This document shows, in pieces, positions 27,117-36,300 of a stretch of DNA of 47,566 nt; the first letter of the stretch is position 1; each line of letters begins with the position of its first letter. Source of the DNA: Okeania hirsuta. Its GTDB lineage: Bacteria; Cyanobacteriota; Cyanobacteriia; Cyanobacteriales; Microcoleaceae. Both the position numbers and the translations under genes were made by a program. A model generated the notes under the pieces. It was not told the DNA's origin. It saw only the letters and a list, made by a program, of their open reading frames with translations, and searched no databases. The DNA is taken from assembly GCF_003838195.1 (NCBI RefSeq), contig NZ_RCBY01000035.1, forward strand, positions 1 to 47,566, written 5' to 3'.

Positions 27117-28781
27117 TCACAGAACCTCCAGAGATAGTATAGTTTGGTCATCTTCTTGAACTTGATTATTAGCTCGGATATAAGCTAATAAACTATTTAG
27201 GTCTATTTGGCTTTTGTGCTGTTTTAAAAGTTGCCATAAACCTTCTTGTTGCAGCATTACACGAGTTTGTTTTCCACCATCAGTAGCCTCTTGAACTACT
27301 GTAGCTTCAGTGATGCCATCACTTATCAGTAGAAATACATCTCCTGAATTCAAGTCTATAGTACCTGCTTTTCCTTTCCATTTTGGCAATATTCCTAGGG
27401 GAATGCCACGGTCCTTGAGAAAATTTGGTTGCACTTGATTAGAATCCTGATTTTCTGTACTTAGCAGTGCAGTTTGAGACCAAACCAAGGGATATATATG
27501 ACCAGCATTAGCATAAGCTAATAATCCAGTTTCTGGTGTATAACGAGCCAAAACCATTGTAATGAAGCAATTGTTACTAATAAGGTCGTCACAGAGACCA
27601 GTATTAAGATTTTCCATTATTTCGTAAGGGTCTGGGGGATTTTCTTGAGAAAGTTCTCGTCGCATCACAGACATAGCACTTGCCATGAATAAAGCAGCGG
27701 GTACTCCCTTACCAGAAACATCTCCCAGTGCCAACCAGATGTCACCTTGAGAATGGGTATAAACTTCAAAGAAATCTCCTCCTACTTCTCTGGCAGGATA
27801 GCAGCAAGCTTGTATCTTTAATGTGTCAAATTCTGGCCAACTTTGAGGTAATAGGTTACTCTGTATCTGGCGGGCGACCTCTAGCTCATTACGCATTTGT
27901 TCTGCAAGTTCCCTGGTGCGTTGATAGAGTTTAGCCTGAGATAATGCTAATGCTCCTTGCTCCAGGACACTTTCTATCAATTCTATATCTTCTGAAGACC
28001 AAAATTTACTGCTATCTTGTTGATCAAGAGCTAAAACTGCTAGTAAGTCTTGTTGATAAATCAGGGGGATTATTAATTTACAAATGTTTTTATCTGAACT
28101 TTCTTCTAATTTGGTTTGACGACTTATTGCTACTTCCAAAAATTGTTCTGGAGTGAAAGGGAAGTTGTTTTGAGTAATTTCAGGGTTTTGATAAGAAAAT
28201 GATTCAGGCATTAAGCGATCGCCTTCTACTGGCCATAACTTACCTTCTGTTGCGTCAAAAGTCTGTCCCACTGTTTGAATGATTGTCGATAACATACTAG
28301 AGTAATCCAATGATTCTCTAATAGCACTCATTACTTCATTTAACATAGACTCTCGTCGCAAAGCACGAGTTAGAGCATTGGTGCGTTGCGTGACAATTTT
28401 GTAGGTTTCTGAAGCTTGTTGTACTACAGCTTTGAGTTCTTCAGGATTCCAAGGTTTTGTAATATATTTGAATACTTTTCCTGAGTTAATTGCTTCTACT
28501 AAGTCTTCTACATCTGTATAGCCTGTCAGTAGAATCCTAACTGTATTTGGATATTTTTCTAATGTTCTGCCTAAAAACTCTGTACCATTCATTTCTGGCA
28601 TTCTCTGGTCAGAGATAATCAGTGCCATTTCTCCTTCATCTTCCAAAACTTTCATGGCACTGAAGGCACTATCTGCTTTATATACTTTAAATTCTCGCCG
28701 AAACGTCCTGTACAACAAATCTAGGTTGTCTGGTTCGTCATCGACTACCATCAATTTTAATTTCCCCTCTCCCCGACTCAT
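27117..28781 (-). CDS. Response regulator with GAF-like and PP2C (SpoIIE/RsbU) phosphatase domains
   Basis: A 554-residue protein. REC domain (about 8-125): VDDEPDNL, phospho-acceptor Asp58 in LIISDQRMPEMNG, KPW lysine. GAF-like domain (about 150-285). Short coiled linker (RTRELAEQMRNELEVARQIQ) of the kind found before SpoIIE phosphatases. PP2C domain (about 320-554): EVGGDFFEVY, LALGDVSGKGVPAALFMA, LISDGITEA, and QEDDQTILSLEVL, with the metal-binding aspartates present. Phosphorylation of the receiver would control dephosphorylation of a STAS antagonist. ATG 28781 follows a TAAGG ribosome site; the frame extends to TTG 28811, which I rejected. The next gene encodes the opposing kinase. Confidence 0.9.
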   Translation of the reverse strand: MSRGEGKLKLMVVDDEPDNLDLLYRTFRREFKVYKADSAFSAMKVLEDEGEMALIISDQRMPEMNGTEFLGRTLEKYPNTVRILLTGYTDVEDLVEAINSGKVFKYITKPWNPEELKAVVQQASETYKIVTQRTNALTRALRRESMLNEVMSAIRESLDYSSMLSTIIQTVGQTFDATEGKLWPVEGDRLMPESFSYQNPEITQNNFPFTPEQFLEVAISRQTKLEESSDKNICKLIIPLIYQQDLLAVLALDQQDSSKFWSSEDIELIESVLEQGALALSQAKLYQRTRELAEQMRNELEVARQIQSNLLPQSWPEFDTLKIQACCYPAREVGGDFFEVYTHSQGDIWLALGDVSGKGVPAALFMASAMSVMRRELSQENPPDPYEIMENLNTGLCDDLISNNCFITMVLARYTPETGLLAYANAGHIYPLVWSQTALLSTENQDSNQVQPNFLKDRGIPLGILPKWKGKAGTIDLNSGDVFLLISDGITEATVVQEATDGGKQTRVMLQQEGLWQLLKQHKSQIDLNSLLAYIRANNQVQEDDQTILSLEVL

Positions 28782-29088
28782 GCTATGCCTTACTCCCAGA
28801 CAATTTTTCAAATTTTATACTCTCCGGTTGGCCTTAATAGCTTCAATCTAATTTATTAATGTATATTTTTTAGAATAAATAGCCTTGAGTTAAATTTTAT
28901 GAATTTGGGTTTCATTTTTTATCTGGCCATAAACTTCCAAGAAAAACTCATTTTGAGTATATTTTATACTTAAGTTCTAGATATAGATTCTTCCAATAAA
29001 TGTCTCATTTACTAAATAATATTCAACAATAAATTTAATTATAATTCAGTTTTTTTTGTTAATTATTTATGGATTTTTATACTTAAGA
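28782..29088. other. Gene-free AT-rich spacer
   Basis: 307 bp between the PP2C gene and rsmH, both minus strand. It should hold the promoter of the partner-switch pair. No repeat or terminator stands out. Confidence 0.4.
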
Positions 29089-29940
29089 TTAACCAATTTT
29101 TTCTGCCAATCTAAGTTTAGCAGAACGTGCCCGTGGATTTAATGTTGTTTCACGATCTTGGGCTTGGATGGGCTTTTTTGTCAATACTTGCAAAACAGAT
29201 GAACTTCTTAAACTATGTTTAACTAAACGATCTTCTAAACTATGAAAACTAATAATTCCAATTCTACCTCCTGGTTTGAGCCAATTAGGGGCATTCTCTA
29301 GAAAAGTTTCTAGGGCAGTAAGTTCTTGATTTACTTGTATTCTTAAAGCTTGAAAAACACGAGTGGCGGGGTGTATCCTACCATAACGGTATTTGCGAGG
29401 TACACAATGGGCGATCGCTTCTGCCAACTCGGTTGTTGTTTCAAAAGGACGATGTTCTACTATTCTTCTGGCAATACGTCGTGACAAACGCTCTTCCCCG
29501 TAGGTATAAAAAATATTTGCTAATTTGGTTTCTTCCCAAGAATTAACTATTTCGGCTGCGGTCAGAGATTGCTGTCGGTTCATCCGCATATCTAACTTAG
29601 CTTCATGCCGGAAACTGAACCCTCGTTCTGGGGTATCCAATTGCACCGAACTTACACCCAAATCCGCTATTATACCATCAAATTCAAGATTTTTTGGCTC
29701 ATAATCAGCAAAATTTCCGTGCCAAAATTGAATATTGGAGTTTTCAAAGGCCAGTAAAGTTTGACAATAGGCGATCGCTTGCTCATCTTGGTCAATAGCT
29801 ACTATTTTAACATTTGGGGCTGTAGCTAAAATTGACTGAGTATGGCCACCAAATCCTACTGTTGCATCTAAGTAAAGACCTCTTGGAGATATTGCCAAAC
29901 CTTGAATTAACTCGGCACTGAGAACAGGTATATGGTTCAT
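29089..29940 (-). CDS. rsmH: 16S rRNA (cytosine(1402)-N(4))-methyltransferase RsmH
   Basis: A 283-residue MraW/RsmH enzyme that N4-methylates C1402 in the ribosomal P site. Markers: [14 protein letters not shown] at the start, SAM motif [91 protein letters not shown], and [16 protein letters not shown]. Domain order and length are normal. ATG 29940 is preferred over the in-frame TTG one codon upstream. The gene is not inside a division cluster here; it is divergent from ndhH, as often seen in cyanobacteria. Confidence 0.95.
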   Translation of the reverse strand: MNHIPVLSAELIQGLAISPRGLYLDATVGFGGHTQSILATAPNVKIVAIDQDEQAIAYCQTLLAFENSNIQFWHGNFADYEPKNLEFDGIIADLGVSSVQLDTPERGFSFRHEAKLDMRMNRQQSLTAAEIVNSWEETKLANIFYTYGEERLSRRIARRIVEHRPFETTTELAEAIAHCVPRKYRYGRIHPATRVFQALRIQVNQELTALETFLENAPNWLKPGGRIGIISFHSLEDRLVKHSLRSSSVLQVLTKKPIQAQDRETTLNPRARSAKLRLAEKIG

Positions 29941-30477
29941 CAAGTTAGAAGTCTATTGGAAAAATTTACATTAGACTTGTTGGGAAATAATAACTGATAC
30001 TGCTCAAAAGCTTAGAATATAATGCTTTAAGTGATTGAAGCATATCCATTTTAACTCATAAAGGTTTTAGTCGCTTTTTAGCTTAATTTCCAACAAGTAT
30101 GTTCCGTTAGTTAAAACACTATATATAGTGTGGCACTATAGTTTTGAATTAATATATGTAGTCTCTGAACAGAAATTATATCTGCTTAAACTAACTAGCT
30201 ATCCCTTTAACGAACTCAGAAGTCAGAAGTTAGATAGGCGAGAGCGTCGGATTGGTGACCTATAGAAGTTATTTTTGTAAGAGGGATGTTAAGACGCGCT
30301 CCAAAAATATTTCGCCTTAAAAGGCGGGGTTGCGTGACCCAATTATTTTGATAATTTAAGAGTAGTAACAGAATATAAATACAAGCAATAATAATAACAT
30401 TTAGCCTAAACCCATTTACAGTCTAACAATATAATTGGGCTGAAATAAAAACAGGTCACTATTGGAGAATAGTCAAC
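29941..30477. promoter_or_regulatory. rsmH-ndhH divergent intergenic region
   Basis: 537 bp holding both promoters and an IS-end-like hairpin element (30270-30358). A GGAG ribosome site lies 11 bp before the ndhH ATG. A further inverted pair (AACACTATATATAGTGT near 30114) could be an operator or a small hairpin. Confidence 0.45.
30270..30358 (+). mobile_element. Solitary IS-end-like hairpin element, copy 2
   Basis: It has the same order as at 13694-13790: a TTATTTTTGTAAG arm paired with CTCCAAAAATATT, hairpin CGCCTTAAAAGGCG, then GACCCAATTATTTTGATAAT. Middle positions differ between the two copies, while the hairpin and tail are identical. Confidence 0.6.
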
Positions 30478-31662
30478 ATGAGCAAAATTGAAACCAGAAC
30501 CGAACCCATGGTCATTAACATGGGACCCCATCATCCCTCAATGCACGGCGTATTGCGGTTAATTGTCACCTTAGATGGGGAAGATGTAGTTGACTGTGAA
30601 CCTGTGATTGGCTACTTACACAGGGGCATGGAAAAGATTGCCGAAAACCGCACTAATACAATGTTTGTCCCTTATGTTAGTCGTTGGGATTATGCTGCGG
30701 GAATGTTTAACGAGGCCGTAACGGTGAATGCTCCGGAACAATTGGCCGATATTGAAGTCCCCAAACGGGCTAGCTATATCCGGGTAATTATGCTGGAACT
30801 AAACCGGATTGCTAATCACCTCTTGTGGCTTGGCCCATTCTTGGCTGATGTTGGTGCCCAAACTCCTTTCTTCTATATTTTCCGGGAACGGGAAATGATT
30901 TATGACTTATGGGAAGCTGCTACAGGTTATCGGATGGTGAATAATAACTACTTCCGTATTGGTGGGGTCGCTGCTGACTTACCTTATGGTTGGGTAGATA
31001 AGTGTGAAGACTTTTGCGATTACTTTATGCCAAAGGTTGATGAGTATGAACGCTTAATTACAAATAATCCTATTTTCCGTCGCAGGATTACGGGATTAGG
31101 TGTAATTAGTAGGGAAGAGGCGATTAACTGGGGGCTTTCTGGTCCAATGTTGCGTGCTTCAGGTGTTAAATGGGACTTACGGAAGGTTGACCACTATGAA
31201 TGTTACGACGATTTCGACTGGGATGTTCATTGGGAAACTGATGGAGATTGTTTGGCCCGATATTTTGTGCGTATTCGGGAAATGCGGGAGTCGGTCAAGA
31301 TTATTCGTCAAGCAATAAAGGGACTTCCTGGGGGACCTTATGAAAATCTGGAAGCAAAACGGATGGCTGGAGGGCCGAAGTCTGAGTGGAATGGTTTTGA
31401 TTATCAATTTTTAGGTAAGAAAATACCTCCTACTTTTAAGATTCCTGAAGGTGAGCATTATGTTCGGATTGAAAGTGGTAAGGGAGAGATTGGGATTTAT
31501 ATTATTGGTGATAATAGTCCTTTCCCTTGGCGTTTTAAAATTCGGGCTGCTGATTTTGTGAATTTGCAGGTTTTTCCTCATATTTTGCAAGGTGCAAAAG
31601 TGGCAGATATTGTTGCTATTTTGGGTAGTATTGACATTATTATGGGGTCTGTAGATCGATAG
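30478..31662 (+). CDS. ndhH: NAD(P)H-quinone oxidoreductase subunit H (NDH-1, NdhH)
   Basis: A 394-residue, 49-kDa-type subunit in the peripheral arm of thylakoid NDH-1, near the plastoquinone site; it takes part in cyclic electron flow, respiration and CO2 uptake. Markers: [92 protein letters not shown], and a C-terminal [18 protein letters not shown]. Length is as expected. GGAG lies just upstream of ATG 30478, and a rho-independent terminator follows at 31688. It has its own promoter region upstream, so it is a single-gene unit here. GC content is higher than in the accessory genes, as for a conserved core gene. Confidence 0.97.
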   Translation: MSKIETRTEPMVINMGPHHPSMHGVLRLIVTLDGEDVVDCEPVIGYLHRGMEKIAENRTNTMFVPYVSRWDYAAGMFNEAVTVNAPEQLADIEVPKRASYIRVIMLELNRIANHLLWLGPFLADVGAQTPFFYIFREREMIYDLWEAATGYRMVNNNYFRIGGVAADLPYGWVDKCEDFCDYFMPKVDEYERLITNNPIFRRRITGLGVISREEAINWGLSGPMLRASGVKWDLRKVDHYECYDDFDWDVHWETDGDCLARYFVRIREMRESVKIIRQAIKGLPGGPYENLEAKRMAGGPKSEWNGFDYQFLGKKIPPTFKIPEGEHYVRIESGKGEIGIYIIGDNSPFPWRFKIRAADFVNLQVFPHILQGAKVADIVAILGSIDIIMGSVDR

Positions 31663-31687
31663 TTAATTTATTTAAAATAAGGGAGTA

Positions 31688-31716
31688 GGGAATTTTTTCT
31701 TTATTCCCTTTTTTTT
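31688..31716 (+). terminator. Rho-independent terminator of ndhH
   Basis: Stem GGGAAT (31688-31693) pairs with ATTCCC (31703-31708) and is followed by a T8 tract, 26 bp after the ndhH stop. Confidence 0.75.
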
Positions 31717-31760
31717 AGGTTTTAGGTGATAGGTTTTAGGTTTTAGGTTTTAGTAGTACT

Positions 31761-31850
31761 TATATGAAATATAAAAAAGAATGCTACGAATAATTTCCCT
31801 GGTTAAAAGACTTTACTTAGGAATGTCGATTTGACTAAAAACAGAGTTTT
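31761..31850 (+). repeat. Dispersed 90-bp repeat, copy 2
   Basis: It contains TATATGAAATATAAAAAAGA, ATGCTACGAATAATTT and GATTTGACTAAAAACAGAGT, matching the complement of 16661-16750 along its length with a handful of substitutions. Confidence 0.75.
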
Positions 31851-32231
31851 ACTCTACTATAACGGCCGTTTGCTGGCGCACAACTATTGTTAACGTCCGT
31901 ACAGGAGTCAGCAGAGTAGGTAGAAAGGAGTTTTTCGGTGATTAAATAGGAAGAAATGGGTATAATTTGCACTATTTTTTTTGCTGAAAATTTACCCAAA
32001 AAATTTGAATTTCATACCTCAAATCAGCAACGCCAAGGATTTATACCTTTTTGAGGCAAAACTCTCTGCTTGTATATATTTGAAGCTATTTTATGATTCT
32101 ATTTTGTGTAAGTCTTATTAGTGACTCTTTGAAGTTAGGAGTGGTTTCGGCATCATCCCTAATGCGGACTTTACAGGGTGGGAAGAGTCTGAGTACGTTG
32201 TCGAATGAGACATAATTTTTTTTGTCAAGTT

Positions 32232-32590
32232 ATAGCGCTGTGCGCAGGGAACAGGGAACAGGCAACAGGCAACAGGGGGAATAAAAAACCGATAATATAA
32301 GGCTTTTAGCTATTGGACACCTCTTGTAATTTGTAAATATCCCAGCGCACATTGCTATATAGTGCTGCCCACAGACAACAGGCAACAGCGGTGCGACCCC
32401 GCGACGACGCCAGTCGCAAGCGGTCGGACCCCGCGACGACGCCAGTCGCAAGGGAATGCCGACCAAGAGAGGGAATGCGCACCAAGAGAGGCAACAGGCA
32501 ATAGGGGGAATAAATTGCCGATAATATAAGACTTTTAGTTATTGGACACCTCCTGCAATTTGTAAATATGCCAGCGCACATTGCTATAGA
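32232..32590. repeat. Compound direct repeat (two diverged units with nested short tandems)
   Basis: Two long similar blocks, at about 32279-32359 and 32505-32587, share CCGATAATATAAG, CTATTGGACACCTC/TTATTGGACACCTC, AATTTGTAAATAT and CCAGCGCACATTGCTATA. Between them are two tandem copies of a GACCCCGCGACGACGCCAGT unit and two of a GAATGC-ACCAAGAGAG unit. AACAGGCAACAGG tandems flank both. The small frames in this block are translated repeats, not genes. Confidence 0.8.
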
Positions 32591-32618
32591 AAGAATTTCA
32601 TTTTGATCGTACTAAATT

Positions 32619-34367
32619 TTACCGACAATTATATAGTTCATAACTATAATTAACTTTGGGTAAAATATCGGGATTCTCCCAACAGTTGAATTTCTCTAAA
32701 TCATTTTCATTTACTTCTAAATTCACTGCCCATAAATCTAGAGGTATGGTTTTTTCTTTCAAGATTTGAGCAATTGTTGAATCTGGTAATAATGGTGATT
32801 TTTCTGTTTTTTTTGCCAGAATAAATTCTAAGGTTGGTGTTGGTAAATTAGTCTTTTTTTCGAGATGTTGAAAATATAAACCAATAGCCATTAAAGCACG
32901 AATTTCTGAGTGAGTTTTATAACTCATGGCAATCAAGATTGGGGCTTGAGATTTTGTTTGAATGATTTTGGCTAATAAATCGGCTCGTCGTGATTTTTGA
33001 TAGGCATAATTTGTAACTACGCTTAATGCTCCACATAATCCCATTATTAATATTATGACAACTACTTTTTTTCCTGTTGCTCTGAAAAAAGTCGGAATAA
33101 TTTTAAACAGTTTGCTTCTTTGTTTTTTCTCTGCAATATTATTTTGCCAACAACTCGCCATAATTGACCCCAACAACAATAAAACTACAGGAAAATAAAC
33201 AAAGCTATAACGAGCGACCAAAGATATATCTTTTCCTAAACCATAAATTACAAATAAAAATAGGAAGATGGCAAAGCCTAAAAACCATCCTAATATCTGA
33301 AGAGAAAGACCTGCTAATGGAGAGGCAATCTCTACTTTCCACCCTTGCCATAAACTAGGAAAAACCCAGACTAATACTAACAACATTGTCACGCCAGAAA
33401 CAATGCTAATAAAAGTATTTGTTCCCTCCACTGGCAACATAAATATCATTGTTATTCCCCATACAAATAAACGCAGGATAGGTTGCCAGATTTCATCTAG
33501 GTCATAACTGGTATCGATCCAACTCGTCAAGTCATTGCCCGAAATACCTGTCACTGCTGGCAACCAGACTAAACAACCGAGCAAACTTCCCAACCCAACC
33601 GCATATATGCGCCACCAATAACGTTGATAAAATTGTTTGATATCCCTTAGCAAAAACCCACCCATAACTAAGCCTTCCGCAGCTAGGGTTAATGCAAAAA
33701 AGTAGTGGGTGGCGATGCCTAAACTATTAATTATTACCCACAAACATCCTAACCATAAAGGTAATATTTTTTGCTGCTGAATACAGCGTATTGCTTCGAT
33801 GAGACAAGCTAGAGAAATGATTATCCAGAGGATAGTTAGGGTGTAATGACGCGCTTCTTGGGCAATGTAGATGCCGAAAGGAGACACCGCCATCAGTGCA
33901 GCAGCTATTTGCCCCACTATCTGAGAGCGAAAGGCAAAGCAACCAAGGGCAAATATTGCCGGAATAGCTAATACACCAAACAAAGCACTGAGCGATCGCC
34001 CTACTGCTAATGATACTATTTCTCCATCTGAGGTAAATATTTTTAGCCAAAAATGAGTCAGCAGAAAATATAGAGGGGGATGAGTGCTTTCGGTCATTAG
34101 GTTGTGAATGACGTCGCTGTAGGGAGTTGTTGTGTCTAAGCATAAAGGTGAGAGGAGTTGTTGCCAAGTGATGACTTTATCTAGGGGAATCTCAAGAAAG
34201 TTATGACCGAGACTGTAACCTAAAGTGGATATTTCTATAGAGTCAGCGGGTTTGTCTGCCGAAAAATTGTAGCGGAGAATAGTACCTATTAGAATTGAGA
34301 TGCTTAGTAGGAAATAGTTGAAGTTATTTGTTTTTAGACTTTTTCTGGTGTTAATTACGATTGCCAA
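32619..34367 (-). CDS. GT-C membrane glycosyltransferase (ArnT/PMT-like, GT39/GT83 type)
   Basis: A 582-residue integral membrane protein with about ten to twelve helices. The first large loop carries the acidic and HPPLYF pattern of polyprenyl-phosphate-dependent glycosyltransferases (LMTESTHPPLYFLLTHFW); then come AVGRSLSALFGVLAIPAIFA and FGIYIAQEARHYTL, blocks common in cyanobacterial PMT_2-domain proteins. The C-terminal 150 residues form a soluble domain. Such enzymes move a sugar from a lipid carrier to lipid or protein on the outer side of the membrane; donor and acceptor are unknown. The start is TTG 34367, the only initiator before the first helix. The 3' flank is repeat-rich. Confidence 0.75.
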   Translation of the reverse strand: MAIVINTRKSLKTNNFNYFLLSISILIGTILRYNFSADKPADSIEISTLGYSLGHNFLEIPLDKVITWQQLLSPLCLDTTTPYSDVIHNLMTESTHPPLYFLLTHFWLKIFTSDGEIVSLAVGRSLSALFGVLAIPAIFALGCFAFRSQIVGQIAAALMAVSPFGIYIAQEARHYTLTILWIIISLACLIEAIRCIQQQKILPLWLGCLWVIINSLGIATHYFFALTLAAEGLVMGGFLLRDIKQFYQRYWWRIYAVGLGSLLGCLVWLPAVTGISGNDLTSWIDTSYDLDEIWQPILRLFVWGITMIFMLPVEGTNTFISIVSGVTMLLVLVWVFPSLWQGWKVEIASPLAGLSLQILGWFLGFAIFLFLFVIYGLGKDISLVARYSFVYFPVVLLLLGSIMASCWQNNIAEKKQRSKLFKIIPTFFRATGKKVVVIILIMGLCGALSVVTNYAYQKSRRADLLAKIIQTKSQAPILIAMSYKTHSEIRALMAIGLYFQHLEKKTNLPTPTLEFILAKKTEKSPLLPDSTIAQILKEKTIPLDLWAVNLEVNENDLEKFNCWENPDILPKVNYSYELYNCR

Positions 34368-34675
34368 TTTAGTAGTGACCTCTTAATCTATTTGATACAG
34401 AAGATTCCACCAGGTGTGAGGTACACCCATAGCGTGCAAGATGCTATAGCGGGCAAAAGACCCGCACTGGGAACATTTAATTGTTAATATCTGTACTTTA
34501 GGCGTTGGTAATTAGTAAGATGATTTTCTAGCAGGGGTGATACTCATTACTTGCTCTGGTTAAAAATTTAGAGTGAGTCAGAAGGGGATTAGTCTGAAAG
34601 TTTCATCTCTTGATTTACCAACGCCGTACTTTATATACTTGGAATCTGCTGTATCTTTTTCATTTAACTTTTTGA
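34368..34675. repeat. Intergenic spacer with MITE-D and hairpin repeats
   Basis: It contains AGCGGGCAAAAGACCCGCAC near 34448, a hairpin also present with variation near 46401, and a full MITE-D copy at 34501-34625. No gene is seen. Confidence 0.5.
34501..34625. mobile_element. MITE-D copy 1: 125-bp element
   Basis: Perfect 11-bp inverted ends GGCGTTGGTAA (34501-34511) and TTACCAACGCC (34615-34625). A second element with the same ends lies at 40649-40871. No coding content. Confidence 0.75.
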
Positions 34676-34770
34676 ATTTGACATCCTCCCCGGCCTAAAA
34701 GGCGCGGGGATTCCTACCGAGCCGTAGCCCCTCGGCGGGTTGACATTTCATAGGCTGCTGCCTCCTTGAC
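34655..34770 (-). ncRNA. TnpB-associated omega-RNA (reRNA) 3' end and IS right end
   Basis: On the minus strand, the last codons of tnpB run into CGGTAGGAATCCCCG and a GC-rich hairpin (CCCCG-CGCC paired with GGC-CGGGG) followed by GAGGATGTCAA. This is the conserved right end of TnpB elements, where the omega-RNA scaffold overlaps the tnpB 3' end and the guide is read from the flanking DNA. The flank beginning ATTCAAAAAGTTAAATG would be the present guide. The boundary is uncertain by a few bases, and the RNA's 5' end is not visible. Confidence 0.65.
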
Positions 34771-36030
34771 GGTGGTCTTACGCTTGCCTCCACGTCCATT
34801 TAAAGTCTCGGATTGCCCACCCGCGACTAATATATTGATGGCTGCATTTTCATCTCGGTCATGTTTAGCACCACAGTTGAGGCATTCCCACTCCCTAATT
34901 GAAAGGTCTAGTTTCCCACCCTTAAATCCACAGCAAGAGCAGATTTGAGATGTTGCCAGCCATCTATCAATTACTCTAAATCCACGACCATATTTTAGAG
35001 CTTTTCCTTCTAGGAATGTTCGGAATTGTCGCCATCCCAAATCTGAAATCGCTCTAGATAATTTCCGGTTTTTAACCATTCCGGAAACGTTTAAATCCTC
35101 TAAAATAACTGTTTGGTTATCACGAATTATTTCAGTGGATAATTTATGTAGAAAATCAGTCCTTGTATCTTTCAGTTTGGCATGAAATTTTGCTATTCTC
35201 AACCGTGCCTTATCATACCTTTTAGACCCTATAGTTTTTTTAGATAATGATTTACTTAACTTCCTGTATTTATTGATTCGTTTCTTTAATGGTTTTGGAG
35301 CATCAATTTTCTCACCATTGCTCAAAGTTGCAAAAGTTTTAATTCCTAAATCTATACCTACTGAATTATCAGTTTGAGGCAAGATTTCCGGTTGTATTTC
35401 TACTACAAAACTTAGAAAATATCTATTGGCAGAATCTTTAATTACTGTTACTGACGACGGGGCAGCAGGTAGCTCTCTAGACCAAACTATCTTTAACTTA
35501 CCAATTTTAGCTAAATAGACTTTATCTTGATGTAGTTTAAATCCCCTCAAGGTGAATCTCGCAGTTTGCTTAGACTTTCTAGTTTTTAACTTAGGGGGCC
35601 TTACAGGTTTACCCTTTCTTTTGCCTTTGGTTGAAGTAAAAAAGTTTTGATAAGCCTGGTTTAAATCGTTTAATGACTGCTGCAATGGTACAACTGAAAC
35701 ATCCGATAACCATTCTCTCTCTTCAGTTTTTTTTGCAGATGTAATAAACTGTTTTTGTAGTTCAGAATTAGTCGGTTTCTTCTCTCCTAATCTATACTTT
35801 TGTTGAGAGAAAGCCAGACTATCATTCCAGACAACACGAACACAGCCAAATAGTTTTGCTAATTTGTGTTTTTGTCCCGGTGTTGGATAGATACGATACT
35901 TATACCTAGCTTTCATAATTGCATTTTTAAACTAACAATATTCTAGCAGATTTCTCAACAAAAAACAACTCAAAAGTCGCCCTAAAAGGGCGAGGCTTCA
36001 AACCCAATTTTTCGGTGAAAATTTTAATTA
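34676..36030 (-). mobile_element. TnpB-only insertion sequence
   Basis: The right end is at about 34676 (TTTGACATCCTCCCCGGCCT on the plus strand). The left end lies beyond 35977, with hairpin GTCGCCCTAAAAGGGCGA and the AACCCAATTTTTCGG tail. The exact left boundary is not proven. The left-end hairpin resembles the solitary elements at 13694 and 30270. Confidence 0.7.
34714..35916 (-). CDS. tnpB: RNA-guided endonuclease TnpB of an IS200/IS605- or IS607-type element
   Basis: A 400-residue intact TnpB, the RuvC-type nuclease ancestral to Cas12. The RuvC residues are Asp189 (SVGIDLGIKTFATL), Glu273 (VILEDLNVSGM) and Asp355 (KHDRDENAAINIL). The zinc finger uses Cys326/Cys329 (CSCC) and Cys345/Cys348 (CLNC). 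The N-terminus MKARYKYRIYPTPGQKHKLA is the usual start. All catalytic positions match those needed for omega-RNA-guided DNA cleavage near a TAM. No TnpA or serine-recombinase gene is adjacent, so the element cannot transpose on its own but could still cut empty sites and retain itself. The 3' end overlaps the omega-RNA region. Confidence 0.93.
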   Translation of the reverse strand: MKARYKYRIYPTPGQKHKLAKLFGCVRVVWNDSLAFSQQKYRLGEKKPTNSELQKQFITSAKKTEEREWLSDVSVVPLQQSLNDLNQAYQNFFTSTKGKRKGKPVRPPKLKTRKSKQTARFTLRGFKLHQDKVYLAKIGKLKIVWSRELPAAPSSVTVIKDSANRYFLSFVVEIQPEILPQTDNSVGIDLGIKTFATLSNGEKIDAPKPLKKRINKYRKLSKSLSKKTIGSKRYDKARLRIAKFHAKLKDTRTDFLHKLSTEIIRDNQTVILEDLNVSGMVKNRKLSRAISDLGWRQFRTFLEGKALKYGRGFRVIDRWLATSQICSCCGFKGGKLDLSIREWECLNCGAKHDRDENAAINILVAGGQSETLNGRGGKRKTTVKEAAAYEMSTRRGATAR

Positions 36031-36065
36031 TCGCCATATCATATAATTATTTTTGATTTTATATT

Positions 36066-36243
36066 ATATCATGTCTGGATAATTAGTTATAAAAAAACTT
36101 TCTCCTTCTCGTCTTCTTTCTTCTCTTTCTCGTCCTCTTTCTTCTTCTTTCTTCCCTCCTGACTCCTATACTTCGACAATCCGACACCTACCCTACCTAA
36201 CTCATTGATCGTTTATTTATAACTGTTCAACGGGACATGATAT
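36066..36243. mobile_element. MITE-B copy, 178 bp
   Basis: Left end ATATCATGTCTGGATAATTA followed by GTTATAAAAAAAC. Right end GTTCAACGGGACATGATAT preceded by TTTATAACT. The ends are inverted relative to each other, and the core is a long pyrimidine run (TTCTTTC/CTCGTC units). Confidence 0.8.
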
Positions 36244-36300
36244 TACTCATCAGGTGTTTATAGACAATAACAATAGTTTAATTATAGAATGTATTCTGTG

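Larger units (their letters stand above)
31717..32618. repeat. Gene-free repeat region
   Basis: No gene. From left: a tandem GGTTTTAG repeat (31717-31752), a dispersed repeat copy (31761-31850), a possible MITE-D half end (CATACCTCAAATCAGCAACG near 32013), and a complex direct-repeat block (32232-32590). Confidence 0.55.

Noticed and set aside
32230-32581. Two overlapping 78- and 91-codon minus-strand frames
   Set aside because: They share repeated peptide pieces because they translate the compound direct repeat; no family resemblance.
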